Below, in pieces: positions 32,774-42,200 of a stretch of 64,000 bases of DNA. Source of the DNA: Streptomyces noursei (GTDB lineage: Bacteria; Actinomycetota; Actinomycetes; Streptomycetales; Streptomycetaceae); contig NZ_LWBU01000363.1 in assembly GCF_001646665.1 (NCBI RefSeq), forward strand, positions 79,599 through 143,598, written 5' to 3'. Both the position numbers and the translations under genes were made by a program. Position 1 is the first letter of the stretch. The number at the start of each line of letters is the position of its first letter. Below the pieces are notes generated by a model, which saw nothing but the letters and a program-made list of their open reading frames with translations, had not been told where the DNA came from and did no database searches.

Positions 32774-33799
32774 TCAGAAGACCGACTCGGCCTCGTACAT
32801 CCGGTTCGGCGGCACCGTCTTGAGCTGGGTGACGGCCTCCGCGAGCGGCACCATCACCACGTCGGTCCCGCGCAGCGCCGTCATGTTGCCGAACTCCTTG
32901 CGGTGCGCCGCCTCGACGGCGTGCCAGCCGAACCGGGTCGCGAGGACGCGGTCGTACGCGGTGGGGACGCCGCCCCGCTGGACGTGGCCGAGGATGACCG
33001 GCCGGGCCTCCTTGCCGAGGCGCCGCTCCAGCTCGACGGCGAGCCGGTTGCCGATGCCCTCGAAGCGCTCGTGGCCGAACTGGTCGATGGCGCCCTTGGC
33101 GTACTCCATCGAGCCCTCCGCCGGGTGCGCGCCCTCGGCGACGCAGATGACGGCGAACTTCTTGCCGCGCGCGAACCGCTCCTCGACCATCTTCACCAGG
33201 TCGTCGACCTCGAAGGGCCGCTCGGGCAGGCAGATGCCGTGCGCGCCGCCCGCCATGCCGGACTCCAGGGCGATCCAGCCGGCGTGCCGGCCCATCACCT
33301 CCACGACCATCACCCGCTGGTGGGACTCGGCGGTGGTCTTGAGACGGTCTATGGCCTCCGTCGCCACCATCACCGCCGTGTCGAAGCCGAAGGTGCGGTC
33401 GGTGGAGGAGATGTCGTTGTCGATCGTCTTCGGTACGCCGACCACCGGCATCCCGGCGTCCGACAGCATCCGGGCGGCGGTCAGCGTGCCCTCGCCGCCG
33501 ATCGGGATGAGGACGTCGATGCCGTACCGCTTCTGGAGCTCGTCGCAGTTCTCGGCGGCCTCCCGCAGCCGCGCCCGCTCCAGGCGGGCCGAGCCGAGGA
33601 TGGTGCCGCCACGGGCGAGGATGCCGCTGACCGCGTTGAGGTCCAGCGGGCGGTAGTGGCCGTCGAGCAGCCCCTTGAACCCGTCCTCGAAGCCGATCAC
33701 CTCGTCGCCGTGACCGGTCATGGCACGGTGCACGACCGACCGGATCACTGCGTTCAGGCCGGGACAGTCGCCGCCTGCGGTGAGAACTCCGATGCGCAT
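32774..33799 (-). CDS. pfkA: 6-phosphofructokinase (G104/K124 actinobacterial type)
   Basis: 341 residues. Phosphorylates fructose-6-phosphate to the 1,6-bisphosphate. GVLTAGGDCPGLNAVIR binds the nucleotide, PKTIDND (123-129) holds catalytic D127, and MGRHAGWIAL binds sugar phosphate. Residue 104 is Gly (GGEG) and residue 124 is Lys, the mixed pattern of the actinobacterial clade: Gly104 indicates ATP rather than pyrophosphate use, although Lys124 is usual in PPi enzymes. Corresponds by neighbours to pfkA2 of S. coelicolor (SCO5426, recalled). Divergent from pta. Clean ATG start. Confidence 0.95.
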   Translation of the reverse strand: MRIGVLTAGGDCPGLNAVIRSVVHRAMTGHGDEVIGFEDGFKGLLDGHYRPLDLNAVSGILARGGTILGSARLERARLREAAENCDELQKRYGIDVLIPIGGEGTLTAARMLSDAGMPVVGVPKTIDNDISSTDRTFGFDTAVMVATEAIDRLKTTAESHQRVMVVEVMGRHAGWIALESGMAGGAHGICLPERPFEVDDLVKMVEERFARGKKFAVICVAEGAHPAEGSMEYAKGAIDQFGHERFEGIGNRLAVELERRLGKEARPVILGHVQRGGVPTAYDRVLATRFGWHAVEAAHRKEFGNMTALRGTDVVMVPLAEAVTQLKTVPPNRMYEAESVF

Positions 33800-34057
33800 C
33801 GTGCCGTGTCTCCTGCTCAGTAGTGGTACGGGTGAGCCTTACCGAATTGTCCCACGGCGGGCGTCCCGCCCGCGCTCACACCGCCCGCGCCGAACACCCT
33901 TCCGCACCCGGGTTCCCCCGTCCCCGCAGACCAGACGCCCGGCGGGCGCCTTAACCAGCGGCAGAGGTATTGTCAAGAGGGTATTGCCACCCTTGCAGGG
34001 ATTTTTGTTCACACCCTTGTTCGACGACGACCTTCTACCTTCGACAGGAGAGCTTGC

Positions 34058-36136
34058 GTGGCGCGCAGCGTGTACGTGACCGGGATCGACCGCGGGGACG
34101 GCCGGCAGGTCGTGGAGCTGGGAGTCATGGAGCTCCTGACCCGCCAAGTGGACCGCGTGGGGGTGTTCCGGCCACTGGTGCACGACGGCCCCGACCGCCT
34201 CTTCGACCTGCTGCGGGTGCGGTACCGGCTGTCCCAGGATCCGGCGACCGTGTACGGCATGGACTACCAGGAGGCGGCGGCCCTCCAGGCCGAGAAGGGC
34301 ACGGACGAGCTGGTCGCGCAGCTGGTCGAGAGGTTCCACCGGGTCGCGCGGGACTACGAGGTCGTGCTGGTGCTCGGCACGGACTTCCACGCCACGCAGC
34401 TGCCGGAGGAGCTGGCCCTGAACGCCCGGCTCGCCAACGAGTTCGGCGCCTCGGTCATATCCGTGGTCGGCGGCAAGGGCCAGCCCGCCGAGTCCGTCCG
34501 CGCCGAGACGCGCAACGCGTTCCGGGCGTACGAGAGCCTCGGCTGCGACGTCCTCGCCATGGTGGCCAACCGGGTGGCGCCGGAGGACCGCGAGGTCATC
34601 TCCGAGCGTCTGGCGGCCCGGCTGCCCGTCCCCTGCTACGTGATCCCCGACGAGCCGGCGCTGTCCGCGCCGACGGTCGCGCAGATCACCCAGGCGCTCG
34701 GCGCCGAGGTGGTGCTGGGCGACGACTCCGGGCTGGCGCGCGACGCGCTGGACTTCGTCTTCGGCGGTGCGATGCTGCCCAACTTCCTGCCGGCGCTGAC
34801 CCCCGGCTGCCTGGTGGTCACCCCCGGCGACCGGGCCGACCTGGTGGTGGGCGCGCTGGCCGCGCACTCGGCCGGGACGCCGCCCATCGCGGGCGTCCTG
34901 CTGACGCTGAACGAGCGTCCGAGCGAGGAGATCCTCACCCTGGCCGGCCGGCTCGCGCCCGGCACGCCGGTGGTCTCGGTGAGCGGCAACAGCTTCCCCA
35001 CGGCCGCCGAGCTGTTCTCGCTGGAGGGCAAGCTGAACGCGGCGACGCCGCGCAAGGCGGAGACCGCGCTCGGGCTGTTCGAGCGGTACGTGGACACCGC
35101 CGACCTGCTGAAGCGGATCTCGGTGGCCCGCACCGGGCGGGTCACGCCCATGATGTTCGAGCACGACCTGCTGGAGCAGGCGCGGGCGGACCGGCGGCGC
35201 GTGGTGCTGCCGGAGGGCACGGAGGAGCGCGTGCTGCGCGCCGCCGACGTCCTCGTACGCCGCGACGTTTGCGACCTCACGCTGCTGGGCGATGTCGAGG
35301 TCATCCGGAAGAAGGCGGCCGACCTCGGGATCGACCTGAAGGACACGCAGCTGATCGACCCGGCCGGCAGCGAGCTGCGCCAGCGCTTCGCCGAGCGGTA
35401 CGCCGAGCTGCGTGCCCACAAGGGCGTCAGCGTGGAGCTGGCGCACGACGTGGTGTCGGACGTCAACTACTTCGGCACGCTGATGGTGCAGGAGGGCCTG
35501 GCCGACGGCATGGTGTCGGGCTCGGTGCACTCGACGGCGGCGACCATCCGGCCGGCGTTCGAGATCATCAAGACGAAGCCGGAGGCCTCGATCGTCTCCT
35601 CCGTCTTCTTCATGTGCCTGGCCGACCGGGTCCTGGTGTACGGCGACTGCGCGGTCAACCCGGACCCGAACGCCGAGCAGCTCGCCGACATCGCCGTCCA
35701 GTCGGCCGCCACGGCCGCCCGGTTCGGCGTGGAGCCGCGGATCGCGATGCTCTCGTACTCGACGGGCACCTCGGGCTCCGGCGCGGACGTCGACAAGGTG
35801 CGCGAGGCGACGAAGCTGGTGCGCGAGGCGCACCCGGAGCTGAAGATCGAGGGCCCGATCCAGTACGACGCGGCCGTCGAGCCGTCCGTCGCGGCGACCA
35901 AGCTGCCGGGCTCGGAGGTCGCCGGGCAGGCGACGGTCCTGATCTTCCCGGACCTCAACACCGGCAACAACACGTACAAGGCCGTGCAGCGCTCCGCCGG
36001 GGCCGTGGCGGTGGGCCCGGTCCTCCAGGGCCTGCGCAAGCCGGTCAACGACCTGTCGCGGGGCGCGCTCGTCAGCGACATCGTGAACACCGTCGCGATC
36101 ACCGCGATCCAGTCCCAGCCCACCGCGTCCGCATGA
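34058..36136 (+). CDS. pta: Phosphate acetyltransferase
   Basis: 692 residues from GTG 34058; AGGAG lies about 9 nt upstream. Three-part long-form Pta: an N-terminal P-loop/CobQ-like domain (SVYVTGIDRGDGRQ, degraded P-loop), a DRTGG middle domain (NFLPALTPGCLVVTPGDRADL), and the C-terminal catalytic domain from about residue 370 (TPMMFEHDLLEQARADRRRVVLPEGTEERVLRA) ending TVAITAIQSQ. Converts acetyl-CoA and phosphate to acetyl phosphate. The ackA reading frame begins within its stop (ATGA at 36133) or 30 bp later. Part of a pta-ackA-pyk series. Confidence 0.95.
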   Translation: MARSVYVTGIDRGDGRQVVELGVMELLTRQVDRVGVFRPLVHDGPDRLFDLLRVRYRLSQDPATVYGMDYQEAAALQAEKGTDELVAQLVERFHRVARDYEVVLVLGTDFHATQLPEELALNARLANEFGASVISVVGGKGQPAESVRAETRNAFRAYESLGCDVLAMVANRVAPEDREVISERLAARLPVPCYVIPDEPALSAPTVAQITQALGAEVVLGDDSGLARDALDFVFGGAMLPNFLPALTPGCLVVTPGDRADLVVGALAAHSAGTPPIAGVLLTLNERPSEEILTLAGRLAPGTPVVSVSGNSFPTAAELFSLEGKLNAATPRKAETALGLFERYVDTADLLKRISVARTGRVTPMMFEHDLLEQARADRRRVVLPEGTEERVLRAADVLVRRDVCDLTLLGDVEVIRKKAADLGIDLKDTQLIDPAGSELRQRFAERYAELRAHKGVSVELAHDVVSDVNYFGTLMVQEGLADGMVSGSVHSTAATIRPAFEIIKTKPEASIVSSVFFMCLADRVLVYGDCAVNPDPNAEQLADIAVQSAATAARFGVEPRIAMLSYSTGTSGSGADVDKVREATKLVREAHPELKIEGPIQYDAAVEPSVAATKLPGSEVAGQATVLIFPDLNTGNNTYKAVQRSAGAVAVGPVLQGLRKPVNDLSRGALVSDIVNTVAITAIQSQPTASA

Positions 36137-36165
36137 CCGCCCGCACGGCAGAAGGCACCGAACCC

Positions 36166-37389
36166 ATGAGCAACCCGACCCGGGTCCTCGTCCTCAACTC
36201 CGGCTCCTCGTCGGTGAAGTACCAGCTCCTCGACATGAGCGACGGCGCGCGCCTGGCGGTCGGCCTCGTGGAGCGCATCGGCGAGGAGACCTCCCGCCTG
36301 GTCCACACCCCGCTGACCGGTGACGGTTCCGCCGCCGGGCGCGAGCGCACGGCCGCCGTCCCCGACCACGAGGCGGCCCTGAAGGCGGTCGCCGAGGAGC
36401 TGGCGGCGGACGGGCTGGGCCTGGACTCGCCCGACCTGGCAGCGATCGGGCACCGGGTGGTGCACGGCGGCCTCAGGTTCTCCGAGCCCACGGTCGTCAC
36501 CGACGAGGTCCTCGCCGAGATCGAGCGCCTGATCCCGGTCGCGCCCCTGCACAACCCGGCGAACGTCACCGGCATCCGCACCGCCCGCGCGCTGCGCCCG
36601 GACCTCCCCCAGGTGGCGGTCTTCGACACGGCGTTCCACACCTCGATGCCGGAGCACGCGGCGCGGTACGCGATCGACGTCGAGACCGCGGACGCGCACC
36701 GCATCCGCCGGTACGGCTTCCACGGCACCTCGCACGCGTACGTCTCCCGGCGGGTGGCGGGGCTGCTGGGCAAGGACCCGGCCGAGGTGAACGTGATCGT
36801 GCTGCACCTGGGCAACGGCGCCTCGGCGTCGGCGGTGGCGGGGGGCCGGTGCGTGGACACCTCGATGGGCCTGACCCCCTTGGAAGGGCTCGTGATGGGT
36901 ACCCGCTCGGGCGACATCGATCCGGCGGTCGTTTTCCACCTGGAGCGGGTGGCCGGAATGTCGACCGATGAGATCGATGTCCTGCTGAACAAGAAGAGCG
37001 GATTGGTGGGGCTTTGCGGCGACAATGACATGCGGGAGATCCGTCGGCGGATCGACGAGGGCGACGAGCGGGCGCAGCTCGCGTTCGACATTTACATCCA
37101 CCGGCTGAAGAAGTACATCGGCGCGTATTACGCGGTGCTCGGCCGGGTGGACGCGGTGGCCTTCACGGCGGGGGTGGGTGAGAACGCGGCCCCGGTGCGG
37201 GAGGCTGCCGTGGCGGGCCTGGAGGATCTGGGCCTGGCGGTGGACGCGGGTCTCAACGCGGTGCGCTCGGCGGAGCCGCGGCTGATCTCGCCCGAGTACG
37301 CGAGGGTGGCGGTCGCGGTGGTGCCGACGGACGAGGAGCTGGAAATCGCGCGGCAAACCTACTCACTGGTCACTTCCGCGGCTCATTGA
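36166..37389 (+). CDS. ackA: Acetate kinase
   Basis: 407 residues from ATG 36166, with GAAGG about 10 nt upstream. An in-frame ATG at 36133 overlapping the pta stop would add 11 residues (MTARTAEGTEP) and may be the real, coupled start. ASKHA-fold kinase: LVLNSGSSSVKYQL at the N-terminus, VHGGLRFSEP, the substrate segment AVFDTAFHTSMP, RYGFHGTSHAYVS, and VLHLGNGASASAV. FTAGVGENA is near the C-terminus. Interconverts acetyl phosphate + ADP and acetate + ATP. Confidence 0.95.
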   Translation: MSNPTRVLVLNSGSSSVKYQLLDMSDGARLAVGLVERIGEETSRLVHTPLTGDGSAAGRERTAAVPDHEAALKAVAEELAADGLGLDSPDLAAIGHRVVHGGLRFSEPTVVTDEVLAEIERLIPVAPLHNPANVTGIRTARALRPDLPQVAVFDTAFHTSMPEHAARYAIDVETADAHRIRRYGFHGTSHAYVSRRVAGLLGKDPAEVNVIVLHLGNGASASAVAGGRCVDTSMGLTPLEGLVMGTRSGDIDPAVVFHLERVAGMSTDEIDVLLNKKSGLVGLCGDNDMREIRRRIDEGDERAQLAFDIYIHRLKKYIGAYYAVLGRVDAVAFTAGVGENAAPVREAAVAGLEDLGLAVDAGLNAVRSAEPRLISPEYARVAVAVVPTDEELEIARQTYSLVTSAAH

Positions 37390-37476
37390 GTCCCACGATT
37401 GAGCGCCGGTCCGCCCATTTGTACATTCCACCAGACGGAATATTCCGCAGTGAAACAAACCGATAGGATCCGCCTT

Positions 37477-38907
37477 ATGCGCCGTTCCAAAATCGTCTGC
37501 ACACTGGGCCCCGCCGTCGACTCGTACGAGCAGCTGAAAGCTCTCATCGAGGCCGGTATGAACGTGGCCCGCTTCAACATGAGCCACGGATCCCACGCTG
37601 AGCACGAGGAGCGGTACCACCGTCTCCGCCAGGCCGCCGAGGACACCGGCCGCGCCGTGGGGGTCCTCGCCGACCTCCAGGGCCCCAAGATCCGCCTGGA
37701 GACGTTCGCCGAAGGACCGGTCGAACTGGTCCGCGGCGACGAGTTCACCATCACCACCGAGGACGTCCCCGGTGACAAGTCCATCTGCGGCACCACCTAC
37801 AAGGGCCTGCCCGGCGACGTCTCCAAGGGCGACCAGATCCTGATCAACGACGGCAACGTCGAGCTGCGCGTCATCGAGGTCGACGGCCGGCGCGTCAAGT
37901 CGATCGTCGTCGAGGGCGGGGTCATCTCCGACCACAAGGGCATCAACCTGCCCGGTGCCGCCGTCAACGTCCCGGCCCTGTCCGAGAAGGACGTCGAGGA
38001 CCTGCGGTTCGCGCTGCGGATGGGCTGCGACCTGGTCGCCCTGTCCTTCGTGCGGGACGCCGACGACGTCAAGGACGTCCACAAGGTGATGGACGAGGTC
38101 GGCCGCCGGGTGCCGGTCATCGCCAAGGTGGAGAAGCCGCAGGCCGTCGAGAACATGCAGGACGTCGTGATGGCGTTCGACGGCGTGATGGTGGCCCGCG
38201 GCGACCTGGCCGTGGAGTACCCGCTGGAGCGGGTGCCCATGGTGCAGAAGCGTCTCATCGAGATGTGCCGCCGCAACGCCAAGCCGGTGATCGTGGCGAC
38301 CCAGATGATGGAGTCCATGATCACCAACTCGCGTCCGACCCGCGCGGAGGCGTCCGACGTCGCCAACGCGATCCTGGACGGCGCGGACGCGGTCATGCTG
38401 TCCGCCGAGTCCTCGGTCGGCGCCTACCCGATCGAGACCGTCAAGACGATGTCGAAGATCGTCACCGCGGCGGAGGAGGAGCTCCTCTCCAAGGGCCTTC
38501 AGCCCCTGGTCCCCGGCAAGAAGCCCCGCACCCAGGGCGGCTCGGTCGCCCGCGCGGCCGCCGAGATCGCGGACTTCCTGGACGGCAAGGCCCTGATCGC
38601 CTTCACCAAGTCCGGCGACACCGCGCGCCGCCTCTCCCGCTACCGGGCACAGCAGCCGATCCTCGCCTTCACCACCGAGGTCTCCACCCGCAACCAGCTC
38701 GCCCTGAGCTGGGGCGTCGAGTCCTTCGTGGTCCCCCACGTCGACAACACCGACGCGATGGTCGACCTCGTCGACGCCGAGCTCCTGAAGCTCCAGCGCT
38801 ACAACGCCGGCGACACCATGATCATCACCGCCGGCTCGCCCCCCGGCGTCCCCGGCACCACCAACATGGTCCGCGTCCACCACCTGGGCGGCCAGTCCGC
38901 CTCCTGA
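37477..38907 (+). CDS. pyk: Pyruvate kinase
   Basis: 476 residues from ATG 37477, with AGGA 8 nt upstream. Conserved motifs: MRRSKIVCTLGPAVDS, MNVARFNMSHG, DLQGPKIRLETF, SEKDVEDLRFAL, VIAKVEKPQAVEN, MVARGDLAVEYP (Mg/substrate site) and ATQMMESMI. The C-terminal allosteric domain contains FTKSGDTARRLS, suited to a phosphate-bearing effector. Converts PEP and ADP to pyruvate and ATP. Lies 87 bp after ackA; a 12-bp palindrome CGGAATATTCCG at 37436-37447 and a TAGGAT box precede it, so it may also have its own promoter. Matches pyk2 of S. coelicolor by order. Confidence 0.96.
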   Translation: MRRSKIVCTLGPAVDSYEQLKALIEAGMNVARFNMSHGSHAEHEERYHRLRQAAEDTGRAVGVLADLQGPKIRLETFAEGPVELVRGDEFTITTEDVPGDKSICGTTYKGLPGDVSKGDQILINDGNVELRVIEVDGRRVKSIVVEGGVISDHKGINLPGAAVNVPALSEKDVEDLRFALRMGCDLVALSFVRDADDVKDVHKVMDEVGRRVPVIAKVEKPQAVENMQDVVMAFDGVMVARGDLAVEYPLERVPMVQKRLIEMCRRNAKPVIVATQMMESMITNSRPTRAEASDVANAILDGADAVMLSAESSVGAYPIETVKTMSKIVTAAEEELLSKGLQPLVPGKKPRTQGGSVARAAAEIADFLDGKALIAFTKSGDTARRLSRYRAQQPILAFTTEVSTRNQLALSWGVESFVVPHVDNTDAMVDLVDAELLKLQRYNAGDTMIITAGSPPGVPGTTNMVRVHHLGGQSAS

Positions 38908-38978
38908 CCCCTCCGCGGCCCGGCCGGCCGCCGCCTCCCCCCGACCGGAGGCGCGACTCCCCGGAACCGCACCGCACA

Positions 38979-39014
38979 TGGGCCGCACCGTCCGTCACCG
39001 GAGGGTGCGGCCCA
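38979..39014 (+). terminator. Terminator after pyk
   Basis: TGGGCCGCACC (38979-38989) pairs exactly with GGTGCGGCCCA (39004-39014), an 11-bp stem with a 14-nt loop. It lies 72 bp after the pyk stop. Confidence 0.65.
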
Positions 39015-39263
39015 CGCGCGTACCGGCGGTGAATTCGCCCTTCCCCCGGCGGCGACCGGCATGCGATGATCGCCGGGCCTTCGGGGGGAAGGCGGGGGAA
39101 CCGTGCGCCGACCACGCACGCATCCAAGTCGCCGCACCGACCAGCGGCACCTTCCGGTACGACCACCACGCATCCGTGCGGCATGCCCCAACGCCCTTGG
39201 ACAGGGGCCCCTTTGCGTACTTCCTCCTGGGCTGACCCGTAAGTCGAGCAGACAGGCTGCGAA
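39015..39263. other. Non-coding interval between the pyk terminator and the secreted coiled-coil gene
   Basis: Together with 38908-39014 this makes a 356-bp gap. Past the hairpin I see no ORF with coding bias, no RNA gene and no clear promoter boxes. The last 60 bp should hold the promoter of the following secreted protein. Confidence 0.4.
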
Positions 39264-42200
39264 GTGCGAACAGTTCCCCCGCCCGGCAGGCGGCGCGGCA
39301 GACGCGCCGGACCGGTGAAGAGGATGACGTCAGGCATCGTCCTGGCGACGACGGCCGCCCTCCTGGGCGGTCTGGTGACGGCCGTCCCCGCGGCCGCGGA
39401 CGAGCCCGGCGACAACCCGGCGAACCCCTACGAGCGCACCCTGCGCATCAGCCTCGGCGCACGGGAGCGCGCCGACCGCTGCCAGGTCTCCCGCGTCGTC
39501 CACTTCGGCGGCCCGGAGATGAAGGCCAGGGCCAACAGCGACCTCAACGGGCCGCCGGAGACCCTGCGCCAGGCCGCGATGTACTGGAACTACGAACCGG
39601 GCATCCTGGCCCAGCAGAAGGACGTCGACGCCGGCGGCGCCTACGCCGACGCGTACCGGGCCCGCCAGGCCAAGCTGAACGAGACCAACAAGCCGTACGC
39701 CTCGACCAACAGCTTCGAGGGCCGCGACTACCACGCGCCGGAGTTCGGCGCGGACATCCTCTCGTTCACGCTGCGGACCCAGCGCGAGCTGTACGCCAAG
39801 TCGTTCGTCGACCCCACTCCCCGGCCCGGCAAGGCCTCGCTGGACAAGGCACGGCAGGTGTTCGACGCCCTGTCGACGCCCGACGACTCCTGGGCGACGG
39901 CGTACAAGCCCGTCGCGGGCAACGAGCTGTTCGGCCTCCCGAACGAACAGCCCGGCTCCGCCAACGACGTCGCCACCTTCCTCCGCTTCGGCGGCTTCCC
40001 GACGAAGGCGCCCGAGCCGGACTCCGCGGAATTCCGCTCCGAGGTGGAGACGCTGAAGCTCGCCTGGGCCGGCTGCGACAGCGCCAACCCGATCGACCAC
40101 TACCGCGCCCTGTCCGGCGTGGTGCTCCAGGCCCACCTGGAGTGGGAGGCCGAGTACACCGCCCAGGCCGCGCAGCGCAAGGAGATCGTCACCGCCGAGG
40201 CGGCCGCCGCCAAGGAGCTGCGCACCGCCACGGACGCCATGATCGAGTCGATAAGGCAGGCCTGGCAGGCCGACCAGATCCTCTTCTGGCAGAAGTACTG
40301 GGCCGCCCACAAGGGCGCCCTCGACTACCCCAAGCCGGCCGCCTTCACCAAGGCGACCGCCGACCTGAACGCCGCCAAGGCCGCGGCCGCCGCCCAGGTG
40401 GGGGTGGCGAACGCCGCGGTGTCCCGCGCGAAGACGGCGGCGGAGAAGGCCGACGCCCAGCAGACCGCCGCGTGGGCGATCGCCGACCAGGCCAAGCTGC
40501 CGCGCGGCCGCGGCCTGATGTACGCGCAGCAGTCCGTGCAGGTCGCGAAGGCGTCGTACGCCGCGGCCCAGGCCGCCGCCAAGACGGCCCTGACCGCGTC
40601 CAACGCGGCGAAGGCCACCGTCGCGGACAGCAACGCGCTCTACGCCCTGAGCCAGACGCAGGCTCACGCGCTGAACACCGAGTTCCGCAGGGCCGCCGCC
40701 CAGGAGGCCGCCGCCCAGGCGAAGGCCGCGGCCACGGCCGCCGACGCCCAGGCCAAGGAAGCCGCCGCCAACGCCACCAAGGCCAAGAACGCACAGGCCA
40801 CGGCCGAGGCCGCGGAGCGCACCGCGAAGGCCGGCGCCGCCGAGGCGAAGAGGCAGCGCGCCATCGCGGAGGCCGAGAAGGCGAACGCCGCCCGCGAGCA
40901 CGCCAATGCCACCTCTGAGCGGCAGAAGGCCGCCGCCGCCGCGCAGCGCGCGCAGACCGAGCGCGAGGCGGCCGGACGGGCCCGCGGTTCCGCCGAGACG
41001 GCCGGCGCCACCGCCGCAGAGAAGCGTGAGGCCGCCGAGGCCGCCGAGGCGAGGGCCGCCCTCGCCCGGTCGAACGCCGAGGCCGCCGAGCGCAACAAGG
41101 ACGCGAAGGCCTCGCGGGCCTCGGCCCTCGAAGCCGCCGCCGCGGCAGCCGAAGGCACCAGCAGTGCCGGCGAGGCCCGGCAGGCCGCGACCGCTGCCCG
41201 TGCCGCCGCCAACGACGCCACCGGCGCCGCCGGCCGCGCTCGTGCCGCCGCCGACGACGCCTCCGCGGCCGCGGTGAACGCCCGCGCAGCCGCCACCCGG
41301 GCGCACGCCGCGGCGTCGCGATCCCGGGCAGCGGCCGACGCCGCCTGGTCGGCGTACCTGACCACGAGCGCCGCGGCGGCCACCGCGCACGCCGCGGCAG
41401 CCGAGGCCATCGACGCGGCCGACGCCGCCAGGACCAACGCCCGCAACGCCGAGGCGGAGGCCAAGAAGGCCCAGGCCGCAGCCGTCAAGGCCCGCCAGGA
41501 GGCGACCGCGGCGAAGGCCGAGGCCGCCAAGACCGCGGCGTGGGCGGCCAAGACCGCCGGCTTCGCCTACGCCGCCGGACAGGCGGCCGCCGGCGCCCGG
41601 GACGCGGCCAAGGCCGTGACCGCCGCCGCCAGCCAGGCCGTCACCGTCGGCGGTCCGTACCGCGAGACCGACACGTCCGCCGCCTTCGCGGTGCTGGTCG
41701 GACAGACCTCCAAGACCATGGCCGACCAGCAGGCCGCCGCCGCGCAGGCGAAGGCCGACGAGGCCGCCAAGGCGGCCGCCGAGGCGAAGGCGCTGGCCGA
41801 CAAGGCCGCCGGCGATGCCAAGATCGCGGCTCAGGCGGCGTCCGCCGCCGCCGCGGACGCGGCCAGGGCACTCGTGTCGGCCGCCGCGGCCCGCGCGTCC
41901 GCGGCGGAGGCCTCGAAGGCGGCGGAAGCCGCCAAGAAGGCCGACGCCAACGCCCAGCGGTACGACGCCGAGGCCGGCACCGACGCCATGTACGCCTCGT
42001 TCGCCGCGAACGACGCCGAGTCGGAGGCCGCCGCGGCCGACCGGGAGGCCACCGACGCCGAACGTGACGCGGCCGGCGCCCGGGCCAGTGCCACGGCTGC
42101 GGAGAAGGACGCCGGCAGCGCCCGGGCGACCGCCACCCAGGCGGAGACGGACGCCACCGCGGCCGAGGGCGCGGCGACCCGCGCGGTCGAGGACGCCACG

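Noticed and set aside
33990..34030. Possible Rex-type redox operator upstream of pta
   Set aside because: TTGTTCACACC and a later TTGTTCG do not form the TGTGAAC/GTTCACA palindrome expected for Rex.
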